A stretch of 64,000 nt of DNA from Pseudonocardia sp. MH-G8 (lineage in GTDB: Bacteria > Actinomycetota > Actinomycetes > Mycobacteriales > Pseudonocardiaceae), in assembly GCF_002262885.1 (NCBI RefSeq), contig NZ_NKYF01000012.1:174858-238857 (forward strand). The letters are read 5' to 3'. Positions 40,751-49,074 of the stretch are shown one piece after another. The notes below the pieces were generated by a model. It saw nothing but the letters and a program-made list of their open reading frames with translations. It was not told the origin of the DNA and did no database searches. The stretch's first letter is position 1, and every line of letters starts with the position of its first letter. Both the position numbers and the translations under genes were made by a program.

Positions 40751-41730
40751 TGAGTGCCCCGACCCTGTCCCGGCCGTCCCGCCTGGACCCCCTCCGGTCG
40801 TACTCCACGGTCCTCGGGATGATCGTGGTGGTGGTGGCCGTGGCGGTCGCCCGGCCGCTGTTCGTCGACCCGCGCAACCTCGCGGCCGTGGCCGTGGACG
40901 CCACCGTCCTCGTCGTCCTCGCGGTCGGCCTGAGCGTGCTCATGTCGATGAAGGGCCTCGACCTCTCGATCGCGGCCACCGCCGACCTCGCGGGCTACCT
41001 GGCCGCCCGCGCCCTGCTCGACGGGCAGGGCACCCCGGCGGCGGTGCTGATCGCGGTGGCCGTCGGGCTGGCGGTCGGCGTCGTCAACGGTGTGCTCGCC
41101 GGGTACCTCGGCGTTCCCGCCATCGTCGCGACGCTCGGGTTGAACCTCGTGCTCACCGCCGTCGCGCTCATCGTGTCCGACAACGGCACGCCCCAGCAGC
41201 TCTTCACAGCGCCGATCGACCTCGTGAAGCCGCTGCTGGTGTTCGGCAGCGACTCGTGGGGGCCGATCCGCCTGCTGCTGCTCGCCGCCGCCGTCGTGGT
41301 CGCCGTGGCCTGGTTCGCGACGACCCGCACCACCTGGGGCCGCCGGATCGAGCTCGTGGACTCCGGCGCGCGCGCCGCGACACTGGCGGGCACCCCGGTG
41401 CGGGCGACGTTCGCGTCCGGGTTCGTGCTCTGCGGCCTGCTGGCCGGGGTCGGCGGGCTCATGCTCACCGCGCGCACCGGGCTGGCCGTGCCCGGCTCGG
41501 CCCAGCCGTTCCTGCTCGACGCGTTCACCGCCGTCTACCTCGGGGCGACAGCGTCGCCGCGCGGGCGCATCAGCGTGCTGTGGACCGTGCTCGGCGCCGT
41601 GTTCGTCACCCTGCTCGCCAACGGGCTGGTACTGCTGGGCCTCGGCGCGCCGTGGCGCTACGGCCTCAACGGCGCGCTCATCCTGCTCGCGCTCGCGCTC
41701 GGCGTCCTGCGGCGCCGCGCGACGCGCTGA
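40750..41730 (+). CDS. Sugar ABC transporter permease (RbsC/LsrD type)
   Basis: A 326-residue integral membrane permease of the BPD_transp_2 family with about nine to ten hydrophobic segments. The conserved LDLSIAATADLAGYLAA helix and VPAIVATLGLNL block match RbsC. It differs clearly from the permease fused to the ATPase in the preceding gene, so the transporter would have two non-identical membrane halves, as in LsrC/LsrD. The ATG overlaps the fusion gene stop by one base (TGATG). Confidence 0.87.
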   Translation: MSAPTLSRPSRLDPLRSYSTVLGMIVVVVAVAVARPLFVDPRNLAAVAVDATVLVVLAVGLSVLMSMKGLDLSIAATADLAGYLAARALLDGQGTPAAVLIAVAVGLAVGVVNGVLAGYLGVPAIVATLGLNLVLTAVALIVSDNGTPQQLFTAPIDLVKPLLVFGSDSWGPIRLLLLAAAVVVAVAWFATTRTTWGRRIELVDSGARAATLAGTPVRATFASGFVLCGLLAGVGGLMLTARTGLAVPGSAQPFLLDAFTAVYLGATASPRGRISVLWTVLGAVFVTLLANGLVLLGLGAPWRYGLNGALILLALALGVLRRRATR

Positions 41731-41751
41731 ATCCGGACGGAAGGACCTGAC

Positions 41752-42474
41752 ATGCCACTCACCCTCGATGCCCACAACCACGTCGGCGTGCGCCACGGCG
41801 CCAGCCAGACCGGTGCGGAGCTGCTCGCCCGCATCGAGTCCGCCGGCGTCGACCGGGCCTGCGCGTTCCCCTTCGTGGAGGGCGTGTTCAGCAACGACGA
41901 CGTGGACGCCGCCCGGGCAGCGGACCCCGACCGGATCGTCCCGTTCCTCGCGGTGAACCCGTGGCAGCGCGACGAGGCGGTCGCCGAGATCCACCGCCGC
42001 GCCGACAAGGGCTACCGCGGGCTGAAGCTGCACCCCACCATCCACGGGTACCACCTCTCGGACCTGGGGCTGGTCGGGCCGGTGCTCGACGCCGTCCGCG
42101 AGCGCGGCCTGGTGGTCATCTGCCACGGCGCCTCCGACCTCTACAACGCGCCGCCGGAGTTCGCACGGGTCTGCCGCGCCTACCCGGAGGTGCCGTTCCT
42201 CATGGCGCACAGCGGCACGTTCTGGTCGCACGACCAGGCGGTGGAGATCGCCGGGGAGACACCCAACCTGTACCTGGAGACCGCGCGCGTCCCCGTGTTC
42301 GAGGTGGCGACGTCGGTCAAGGAGATCGGGCCGGAGAAGGTCATCTGGGGCACCGACTCACCCTTCGTCGACTACACCTTCGAGTTCGAGAAGATGGCCA
42401 GGGCCGCGGGTTCCGAGGATGCCCGGCAGATGGTCTGCGGCGGCAACCTCGCACGCCTGCTCGGGCTCGACTGA
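41752..42474 (+). CDS. Amidohydrolase-2 family TIM-barrel hydrolase/decarboxylase
   Basis: A 240-residue compact TIM-barrel of the amidohydrolase_2 family. Metal and active-site residues are visible: DAHNHVGV (HxH), LKLHPTIHGY, VICHGAS, LMAHSGTF and the late Asp in WGTDSPFVDY. Members are hydrolases, lactonases or non-oxidative decarboxylases. It follows the permease by 21 bases and precedes the polyol dehydrogenase by 30, so it should act on the imported sugar derivative, for instance by opening a sugar lactone. That step is inferred. Confidence 0.82.
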   Translation: MPLTLDAHNHVGVRHGASQTGAELLARIESAGVDRACAFPFVEGVFSNDDVDAARAADPDRIVPFLAVNPWQRDEAVAEIHRRADKGYRGLKLHPTIHGYHLSDLGLVGPVLDAVRERGLVVICHGASDLYNAPPEFARVCRAYPEVPFLMAHSGTFWSHDQAVEIAGETPNLYLETARVPVFEVATSVKEIGPEKVIWGTDSPFVDYTFEFEKMARAAGSEDARQMVCGGNLARLLGLD

Positions 42475-42504
42475 GCCGCCGGACGCACAGGAGAAGGAGA
42501 AAGC

Positions 42505-43953
42505 ATGCCGCTCACCACGGGTCCGGACGTCGCCACTCCGGCATACGACAGATCCCGGATCACCACCGGCATCGTCCACTTCGGCCTCGGCAACTTCCAC
42601 CGCGCCCACCAGGCGATGTTCGTCGACCGGCTGATGAGCCGCGGCGAGGCCCTGGACTGGGGGATCTGCGGGGTCGGGGTGCTGCCCGGCGACGCGCGGA
42701 TGCGCGACGTGCTGGCCGCCCAGGACCACCTGTACACGCTGGTGCTCAAGCACGGGGACGGGAGCACTGAGCCTCGCGTGATCGGCTCGGTGCACGACTA
42801 CCTGTTCGCCCCCGACGACCCGGAGGCCGTCCTGGCGGTGCTGGCGGCGCCGACGACGCGCATCGTGTCGCTCACCGTCACCGAGGGCGGCTACTTCATC
42901 GACCGCACCACCGGCGAGTTCGACGCGAGCGACCCCGGCGTGCAGCGGGATCTGCGGAACCCGCACGAGCCGGCCACGGTGTTCGGCCTGATCACCGAGG
43001 GGCTGGCCCGGCGGCGCGCCGCCGGCACGCCCGCGTTCACCGTGATGAGCTGCGACAACCTGCCCGGCAACGGCGAGGTGACCCGACGCGTGGTCACCGC
43101 CTACGCCGAGCTGGTCGACCCGGAGCTGGCCGCGTGGATCGCCGCCGAAGTGGCCTTCCCCAACTCCATGGTCGACCGGATCACGCCCGTCACCACCGAC
43201 GAGGACCGCACGCTGGTGCGCGACGGGTACGGCATCGACGACGGCTGGCCGGTCGTGGCGGAGCCGTTCGTGCAGTGGGTGCTCGAGGACCACTTCCCGG
43301 CGGGCCGCCCGGCCTTCGAGGAGGTCGGGGTCCAGGTCGTCGACGACGTGGTGCCCTACGAGCTGATGAAGCTGCGGCTGCTCAACGCGAGCCACCAGGG
43401 CCTGGCCTACCCGGGGCTGCTGACCGGGCACACGTTCGCGCACGAGGCGGCCACCGACCCGCTGATCGTCGCCTTCCTCGCCGGGTACATGGCCGAGGCC
43501 CGCCCGACGCTGCCCGCCGTGCCGGGCATCGACCTGGACGCCTACGTCGCGGAGCTGTTCGAGCGGTTCGCCAACCCGGCGGTCGCCGACACGCTCGCGC
43601 GGCTGGCCACGGACGCGTCCGACCGGATCCCGAAGTTCGTGCTCCCCGCGGTCCGCGACAACATCGCCGCGGGCCGGCCGGTGGACTTCGGCGCGGCGCT
43701 CGTCGCCACGTGGGCGCGGTACTCCGAGGGCACAGACGAGGCCGGGCGCCCGGTCCCGATCAACGACGCCCTGCACGAACGCCTGGCCCCGCTGGCCGCG
43801 CGCGAGCGCACCGAGCCGCTGGCCTTCCTCGGCGCCACGGACGTGTTCGGCGACCTGGCCGGGCAGCCCGCGTTCACCGAGCCGTACCTGCGCGCGCTGC
43901 GCACCTTGCAGGAGGAGGGGACGGCCGCGCTGCTCACCCGCCTGTCCGCCTGA
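42505..43953 (+). CDS. Mannitol dehydrogenase-family polyol/uronate dehydrogenase
   Basis: A 482-residue long-chain polyol dehydrogenase of the mannitol dehydrogenase family (MtlD, UxaB, UxuB relatives). The N-terminal NAD-binding domain contains HFGLGNFHRAHQAMF and SLTVTEGGYF. The C-terminal domain has the catalytic motif K-x4-N-x2-H in ELMKLRLLNASHQG. It oxidises a sugar alcohol or reduces a ketose/uronate. An AGGAGAAGG leader precedes ATG 42505. It is the last gene of the SorC operon and points to a polyol or keto-sugar acid as substrate. It is convergent with the LLM oxidoreductase. Confidence 0.88.
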   Translation: MPLTTGPDVATPAYDRSRITTGIVHFGLGNFHRAHQAMFVDRLMSRGEALDWGICGVGVLPGDARMRDVLAAQDHLYTLVLKHGDGSTEPRVIGSVHDYLFAPDDPEAVLAVLAAPTTRIVSLTVTEGGYFIDRTTGEFDASDPGVQRDLRNPHEPATVFGLITEGLARRRAAGTPAFTVMSCDNLPGNGEVTRRVVTAYAELVDPELAAWIAAEVAFPNSMVDRITPVTTDEDRTLVRDGYGIDDGWPVVAEPFVQWVLEDHFPAGRPAFEEVGVQVVDDVVPYELMKLRLLNASHQGLAYPGLLTGHTFAHEAATDPLIVAFLAGYMAEARPTLPAVPGIDLDAYVAELFERFANPAVADTLARLATDASDRIPKFVLPAVRDNIAAGRPVDFGAALVATWARYSEGTDEAGRPVPINDALHERLAPLAARERTEPLAFLGATDVFGDLAGQPAFTEPYLRALRTLQEEGTAALLTRLSA

Positions 43954-43980
43954 CGCCGCGTCGCTGCGCCCCGGTCGCCG

Positions 43981-44667
43981 TCAGCGGTGTCGGGCCGCGA
44001 GCTGTGCGAAGTCGTCGAGCGCCCGGAGGGTCTCGGCCTCGGGGAGGGTGTCGAGCGAGAGGGTGATCTCGTCGACGCCCGCCTCGGCGAACCCGATCAG
44101 CGCCGCGGGGTCGGGAGGCGCGGCGAACACGGTGATCGGCACGTTCTCGCGGCCCTGCTCGGCCAGCCACGCGAAGATGGGGTCGAAGTCGACGTGGGCG
44201 CCGTGGAACTCGGCCTCGTCGGACGTCCAGATGGCCTTGAGCGCCGCGAGCTGCTCGTCCATGCGGGCACCCCGGGTCGCGGGGTCCGTGCCGTGGTTGC
44301 GCATCTCCTCGCGGTTCCACCCGATGCCGACGCCGAACGCGGTCCTGCCGTCGGCGACGAGGTCGAGGCTGGCCACCTGCTTGGCGGTGTGGATGACGTC
44401 GCGCTGCGGGAGCAGCACGATCCCGGTGCCGAGCACGAGCCGGGAGGTGACCGCCGCGGCGGCGGTGAGGGCGACGAACGGGTCGAGGGTCCGGTAGTAG
44501 ATCCGGGGCAGCTCGCCCCCACCCGGGTGCGGGGTCTCGCGGCTCGCCGGGATGTGGGAGTGCTCGGCGATGAACAGCGAGCCGAAGCCCCGCTCCTCGA
44601 GCGCCCGTCCCAACGCGTCCGGCCGGATTCCTTCGTCGGTGATGAACGTGGCGGTGCCGAACCTCAT
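43981..44667 (-). CDS. LLM-class F420-dependent oxidoreductase
   Basis: A 228-residue luciferase-like monooxygenase-fold protein, shorter than typical family members (270-330). The TIM-barrel strands are visible: MRFGTATFITDEG, FIAEHSHIP, RLVLGTGIVLLPQRD, and GVGIGWNREEM, the last being a hallmark of the F420-dependent TIGR03619-type group. The C-terminal strands near TVFAAPP complete the core, so the gene is short but not obviously broken. Actinobacteria use coenzyme F420 for such redox steps. It is separated by 63 bases and a hairpin from the Gfo/Idh gene upstream, so it may be a separate unit. Confidence 0.84.
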   Translation of the reverse strand: MRFGTATFITDEGIRPDALGRALEERGFGSLFIAEHSHIPASRETPHPGGGELPRIYYRTLDPFVALTAAAAVTSRLVLGTGIVLLPQRDVIHTAKQVASLDLVADGRTAFGVGIGWNREEMRNHGTDPATRGARMDEQLAALKAIWTSDEAEFHGAHVDFDPIFAWLAEQGRENVPITVFAAPPDPAALIGFAEAGVDEITLSLDTLPEAETLRALDDFAQLAARHR

Positions 44668-44682
44668 GAGGGCGACGTACCC

Positions 44683-44697
44683 GCCCGGAGCCCGGGC
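44683..44697 (-). terminator. Short perfect hairpin after the Gfo/Idh gene
   Basis: GCCCGG-AGC-CCGGGC lies between the stop of the Gfo/Idh/MocA gene (44731) and the LLM start (44667), both on the minus strand. A six-pair GC stem without a T-run: weak evidence for a terminator closing the long ABC/Tm-1 operon. Confidence 0.4.
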
Positions 44698-44730
44698 ACA
44701 CCATGATCGGTGGCGGCGGTTCCCGTCGGC

Positions 44731-45870
44731 TCAGGCGGCGTAGTCGGGCACCTGCACCGCCGCCCCTCCCGTCATCGCGGACGCGTGGGCGCAGATCCCC
44801 GGCGCGGTCCAGGCCGCGGCACGGCGGGCGTCGATGAGGGGTGGGCGCGCGTCCACGACGCTGCGCACGAACTCGTCGACGAGGAACGGGTGCGAGCCGC
44901 CGTGGTCGGCGCCCACGTTGACCTCGCCCGGCATACCCGGCAGCCGCACGGCGGTGGGCCGCACGAACGGTCGCAGCGGTTCGGGCAGCCGCTCGGGACG
45001 GTCCGGCGGGGCCAGCGCGCTCGAGGTGACCCGGTTGCCGCGCCGGTCCGCTGCGGCTCCGGTCATGTCGAACACCGTCAGCTCGCCCTCGTTGTCGATC
45101 GGCCACTCGATGCCGCGGTGCTCGCCGTAGATCGAGAAGCCCTCGATGTAGCTGCGCGCGGTCTGGGAGAACGACATCTGGATGTCGGCGAGCACGTCAC
45201 TGCCGCGCAGCCGGAACAGCCCCATCTCGGTGGGGAAGGGGTTGTCGAAGCCGCCGGTGCGGCGGGTCTCGGCGAGCCGCCCGGCGCCCTGGCACTGCAC
45301 GCTCGCCACGGTGGTGCCGAGCAGGTGCAGGATCGGCGAGAGCGCGTGCGTCACGTAGTGCATGGGCGGGAAGCCCTGCCAGTACGTCGGGAATCCGTCG
45401 AGGTTCTGGATGTGGTAGCCGCGGTAGAGCGTGAGCTCGCCCAGCTCGCCCGCGCGGTGCATCTGCTCGACCGCGAGGTACTCGCGGGCGAAGACGGTGG
45501 TCTCCATCATCATGTAGGTCCGGCCCGACGCCTCCTGCGCCGCGATGATGCGGTCGAGATCCTCGAGCGTGGTGGCCATCGGCACGGCGCAGGCCACGTG
45601 CTTGCCCGCCTCCAGCGCGGCGACGGTCAGGTCCGCGTGGGTGTGCACCGGTGCGAAGACGTGCACGGCGTCGATCCGCGGGTCGGCGAGGGCGTCGCTG
45701 ATGTCGCTGTACCCGGAGGAGAGCCGGTACCGGTCGGCCACCGCCTCGCGTCGCTCGCGGTCGGGCTCCACGAGCACCACCCTCGCCACGTCGGGATGGC
45801 TGAGGTAGATCGGGACGAACTCCGCGCCGAAGCCCAGGCCGGCGACGGCGACGGTCAGGCCGGTGCTCAC
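44731..45870 (-). CDS. Gfo/Idh/MocA-family oxidoreductase
   Basis: A 379-residue NAD(P)-dependent sugar/inositol dehydrogenase-type protein. The N-terminal Rossmann domain has VAVAGLGFGAEFV and the EKP-like signature in AGKHVACAVPMATT, where the usual catalytic-motif Lys-Pro is replaced by Ala-Val-Pro; the C-terminal domain holds the substrate site. The altered EKP motif could mean changed chemistry. GTG 45870 overlaps the EthD-like gene's stop by four bases, making it the last gene of the minus-strand operon that begins with the sugar-binding protein at 51259. It probably oxidises the imported sugar or a derivative. Confidence 0.84.
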   Translation of the reverse strand: MSTGLTVAVAGLGFGAEFVPIYLSHPDVARVVLVEPDRERREAVADRYRLSSGYSDISDALADPRIDAVHVFAPVHTHADLTVAALEAGKHVACAVPMATTLEDLDRIIAAQEASGRTYMMMETTVFAREYLAVEQMHRAGELGELTLYRGYHIQNLDGFPTYWQGFPPMHYVTHALSPILHLLGTTVASVQCQGAGRLAETRRTGGFDNPFPTEMGLFRLRGSDVLADIQMSFSQTARSYIEGFSIYGEHRGIEWPIDNEGELTVFDMTGAAADRRGNRVTSSALAPPDRPERLPEPLRPFVRPTAVRLPGMPGEVNVGADHGGSHPFLVDEFVRSVVDARPPLIDARRAAAWTAPGICAHASAMTGGAAVQVPDYAA

Positions 45871-46169
45871 GACAGCGCCACCTGCTCCTCCTCGCCGGTC
45901 AGGAACGTGACGCCGCCGGTCACGAAGTTCTCCAGGTCGGCGCTCGCGGCCACACCCTCCGGGGAGGCGAGGATCGCGTCCATGGCCGCCTCGTCCGGGG
46001 CGTACAGCTCGGCGACGAGGATGTAGTCGGGGTGCCCCTCGAGCCACTGGAGGTTCCAGCCCGTCAGGCCCCGCATCCGCCGGGCGATCGGGACGTGGGT
46101 GTCCATGTAGTAGGACCGGAACGCGCCGGGGTCGGTGGGCGTGCCGTACAGGATCGTCATGCGGTACAT
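45867..46169 (-). CDS. EthD-family small protein
   Basis: A 100-residue protein with the EthD ferredoxin-like fold pattern: MYRMTILYGTPTDPGAF, then HVPIARRMRGL and the C-terminal DLENFVTGGVTF. EthD proteins are small dimeric alpha+beta barrels of uncertain role, often beside sugar or ether catabolic genes and sometimes acting as isomerases or monooxygenase partners. It overlaps the Gfo/Idh gene by four bases and follows the TIM-barrel gene by five. The length matches the family. Confidence 0.83.
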   Translation of the reverse strand: MYRMTILYGTPTDPGAFRSYYMDTHVPIARRMRGLTGWNLQWLEGHPDYILVAELYAPDEAAMDAILASPEGVAASADLENFVTGGVTFLTGEEEQVALS

Positions 46170-46174
46170 CCGCG

Positions 46175-47020
46175 TCAGCTCGCTTCCGTGGTGGGGGGCA
46201 GTGCGATCCGCAGGTAGGAGCTCATGTGGTCGACCATGGCGACCTCGGTGGGCAGCCGCTCCATGCTGGAGGCCCCGAGGAACCCGTGGACGCCGGGGAC
46301 GTCGCGGATCACCTCGCCCGCCTCGGCGGGGGAGTGGATCGGCCCGCCGTGGCAGACGACGAGCACGTCGGGGTTCTTCGCCCGGGCGGCGGCGGCGAGC
46401 TCGGCGACCCTGTCCTTCGCCTCGGCGAGCGGGAGCGCGGTCTGCGCCCCGATCATCCCGGAGGTGGTGAGCCCCATGTGCGGGACGACGACGTCGGCGC
46501 CGGCCTCGGCCATGGCGGCCGCCTCGTCCGGGTTGGCCACGTAGGTGCAGGTGAACAGGTCCAGCGCGTGGGCCGCGGCGATCATGTCCACCTCCTTGTC
46601 GAAGCCCAGCCCGGTCTCCTCGAGGTTGGCGCGGATGATCCCGTCGAACAGGCAGACGGTCGGGTAGTTCTGCACGCCGGAGAAGCCGGCCTCGGCGACC
46701 TGGCGCAGGAACTGCGGCATCAGCCGGAACGGGTCGGTGCCGCACACTCCGGCGAGCACCGGCAGGTCCCGCACCACCGGCAGCACCTCGGCGCCCATCT
46801 CCATCACGATCGCGTTCGCGTCGCCGTAGGGCATGAGGCCTGCCATCGAGCTGCGCCCGGCCATGCGGAACCGGCCGGAGTTGTAGATGACGACGAAGTC
46901 GAGACCGGCGGCCTCGGCGCACTTGGCCGACAGGCCGGTGCCGGCGCCGCCGCCGATGATCGGTCGCCCCTGCGCCACCTTCGCGCGCAGGCGGGTGACG
47001 AGCTCGGAACGGGTGGACAT
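46175..47020 (-). CDS. TIM-barrel protein of the PEP-hydrolase/Tm-1 C-terminal family
   Basis: A 281-residue TIM-barrel of the family annotated as phosphoenolpyruvate hydrolase-like. Hallmarks seen are PIIGGGAGTGLSAKCAE near the start, VIYNSGRFRMAGRSSMAGLMPYGDAN, GVQNYPTVCLFDG and VVCHGGPIHSPAEA. In the plant virus-resistance protein Tm-1 this domain is the C-terminal half of a single chain. Here it is a separate gene, six bases after the Tm-1-like N-terminal gene. Its catalytic activity is not established; the conserved Gly-rich and His-containing loops suggest an enzyme acting on a phosphorylated or carboxylated sugar fragment. Confidence 0.85.
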   Translation of the reverse strand: MSTRSELVTRLRAKVAQGRPIIGGGAGTGLSAKCAEAAGLDFVVIYNSGRFRMAGRSSMAGLMPYGDANAIVMEMGAEVLPVVRDLPVLAGVCGTDPFRLMPQFLRQVAEAGFSGVQNYPTVCLFDGIIRANLEETGLGFDKEVDMIAAAHALDLFTCTYVANPDEAAAMAEAGADVVVPHMGLTTSGMIGAQTALPLAEAKDRVAELAAAARAKNPDVLVVCHGGPIHSPAEAGEVIRDVPGVHGFLGASSMERLPTEVAMVDHMSSYLRIALPPTTEAS

Positions 47021-47026
47021 GGAAGA

Positions 47027-48250
47027 TCACGTGCCTTTCGTCGTACTGGAGAGGGCGCGGTCCGTCGCCGCGCCGAGGTGGCGGGCGAACTCCGGGTCGT
47101 TGACGGCGACGTCGTGGACGTGCAGCGGGATCCGCGGGTCGAGGGCACGCTGCAGGGAGTCGATCAGCGCCGCGTCGGCGTCCGGGTCGTGGAACGGGCC
47201 GCCGGGGGCGGAGATCTGGGAGAAGCCGCGCCGCGGCACGTGCACCTCGGTGAACCCGCGCGCGCCGGCGAGCTTGCCGGCGATGATCCGGCCGAGCTCC
47301 GCGTTCTCGGCCGGGGAGGTGCGCATGAGCGTCACCGACGGGTTGTGCGCGAGCAGCCGCCGACCGGCGTGCTCGGCGGGCACGGTGTCGCGCGGGCCGA
47401 AGTTCACCATGTCCAGCGCGCCGACGCTGACGACCTGGGGCACGCCGTGCGCGGCGGCCGCCTCCAGCCGGTGCGGGCCCGCGGTGCAGACCCCGCCCAC
47501 CAGCTCGTCGGCCAGCTCGGTGGTGGTGACGTCGGCGACGGCGGCGAACAGGCCGGAGGCGGTCATGGCCTCGAAGGCGCGCCCGCCGGTGCCGGTGCAG
47601 TGGAAGACGTGCGTCTCGTTGCCCCGGCTCTGCAGGTGTTCGCCCACGGCCTGCACGCAGGTGGTGGTGACCCCGAACATCGTGGCGCCGACCGCCGGTC
47701 TTGCGAGGTCCGGGGCCGGCACCGGCGGCCCGGTGACCATGCCGGCCACGGCGTCGGCGGCGCGGGCCAACACGGGTGTGCTGACCGAGTTCAGCCCGGC
47801 GATGTCGACGACCGGGTAGATCATCATCAGGTCGCTGGTGCCGACGTAGGGGCGCGTGTCCCCGGCGACGATCGTGGAGACCAGCACCTTCGGGACGCCG
47901 ATCGGCAGCGCGGGGGCGACCTGGCTCATCACGTAGCCCGCGTTCGAGCCGCCGAGCACGAGGACGCCCGCCACGCGGCCCTCGCCGTGCAGCCGGCGGA
48001 CCACCGCGGCGGCGCCGCGCGCCATGGAGGAGACGGCCTCGCTCCGGTCGGCCGCGGCGGCCAGCGTGTCGTGGTCGGCGCCGGCCGCCGCCGCCACCGT
48101 GCGGCGATCGACGTCGGGCTCGATGCCGGGCGGGTGCAGCACCGACGTGTCGACAAGCAGGCAGGCCACCCCGGCGGCGACGAGCCGGTCGCGCACGAAC
48201 CCGTACTCCGCGTGTTTGGTGTCGAGCGCGCCGACGAGCACGACGTTCAC
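47027..48250 (-). CDS. Tm-1-like ATP-binding domain protein (UPF0261)
   Basis: A 407-residue UPF0261 protein, the same family as the ATP-binding N-terminal domain of tomato Tm-1. Signature stretches are VVLVGALDTKHAEYGFVRD at the N-terminus, GVLVLGGSNAGYVM, PIGVPKVLVSTIVAGDTRPYVGTSDLMM and DIAGLNSVS, plus a second-domain VFHCTGTGGRAFE. The GTG at 48250 overlaps the ABC permease stop by four bases. The next gene is the TIM-barrel partner. Gene order and domain order are the same as in Tm-1. The biochemical function in bacteria is unknown to me; the setting in a sugar ABC operon points to metabolism rather than defence. Confidence 0.88.
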   Translation of the reverse strand: MNVVLVGALDTKHAEYGFVRDRLVAAGVACLLVDTSVLHPPGIEPDVDRRTVAAAAGADHDTLAAAADRSEAVSSMARGAAAVVRRLHGEGRVAGVLVLGGSNAGYVMSQVAPALPIGVPKVLVSTIVAGDTRPYVGTSDLMMIYPVVDIAGLNSVSTPVLARAADAVAGMVTGPPVPAPDLARPAVGATMFGVTTTCVQAVGEHLQSRGNETHVFHCTGTGGRAFEAMTASGLFAAVADVTTTELADELVGGVCTAGPHRLEAAAAHGVPQVVSVGALDMVNFGPRDTVPAEHAGRRLLAHNPSVTLMRTSPAENAELGRIIAGKLAGARGFTEVHVPRRGFSQISAPGGPFHDPDADAALIDSLQRALDPRIPLHVHDVAVNDPEFARHLGAATDRALSSTTKGT

Positions 48251-49074
48251 TTGACCGCGCCCAGGGAGAGCCCGCTGATCAGCCGCTTCTGGGACACCGC
48301 GAACACCACCACGAGCGGCAGCGAGGTGATCACGGCCAGCGCCATCAGGCTGTTCCAGTTGGCCGCGTAGGTGGTGTTCTGCGAGGCGAGCAGGCCGCTC
48401 ACGGGCAGCACGACCCCTGGCGGCAGGAAGTTGACCGCGTAGACGAACTCGCCCCAGGCGTTGATGAAGATGACGCTCGCGACGGTGAACACGCCGTTGC
48501 GCATCATCGGCACCGTGATCGAGCGGAACGAGCGCCACTGCCCGGCGCCGTCGATCACCGCGGCCTCGTACAGCGCGTCCGGCACAGACTGCGCGAACGG
48601 ACGCAGGAGCATGATCGCGAACGGCAGCATCACCGCGACGTCGGCGAGGATCAGCCCGGGGAGGGTGTTGAGGACCCCCCACTGCGCGAGCACGCTGAAC
48701 AGCGGGATCACCGTCATCGGCTGCGGGATCATCTGCAGCACGAGCAGCGCGGCGAGCGCGATCGCGATGATCCGCGACGCCGTCTCGTCCAACCGGCGCG
48801 CCGCGGCGAAGGCCGCCGGCACCGCCAGCGCCACCACGACGACCGTGACGACCACGCTGATCTGCACCGAGGTGACGATCGCGGCCGCGCCCTCGTCGAT
48901 GATCTCGCCGTAGGTGGCGAGGGTGGGGGCGAACACCAGCCCGTTCGGGTTCTGCAGGACCTGCGTCTCGCTCTTGAACGAGGTGAGCACGATCCAGGCG
49001 AGCGGCAGCAGGTAGAGAAGGCCGAGCGCGACCTTGATGACGGCGAACACGGCCCGGGTCGGTGCACTGGTCAT
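48247..49074 (-). CDS. Carbohydrate ABC transporter permease (MalG type)
   Basis: A 275-residue permease of the CUT1 MalG class with six membrane segments. The EAA-type loop that contacts the ATPase is YEAAVIDGAGQWRSFRSITVP. The ATG at 49074 overlaps the other permease's stop by four bases. No ATPase gene is present in this operon, so it must use a shared MsiK-type ATPase encoded elsewhere, which is common in actinobacteria (inference). Confidence 0.89.
   Translation of the reverse strand: MTSAPTRAVFAVIKVALGLLYLLPLAWIVLTSFKSETQVLQNPNGLVFAPTLATYGEIIDEGAAAIVTSVQISVVVTVVVVALAVPAAFAAARRLDETASRIIAIALAALLVLQMIPQPMTVIPLFSVLAQWGVLNTLPGLILADVAVMLPFAIMLLRPFAQSVPDALYEAAVIDGAGQWRSFRSITVPMMRNGVFTVASVIFINAWGEFVYAVNFLPPGVVLPVSGLLASQNTTYAANWNSLMALAVITSLPLVVVFAVSQKRLISGLSLGAVK

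Noticed and set aside
43950..43984. CTGACG...CGTCAG inverted repeat spanning both stop codons of the convergent polyol dehydrogenase and LLM genes
   Set aside because: Only six pairs with a 23-base loop; expected often by chance in this composition, too weak for a terminator call.
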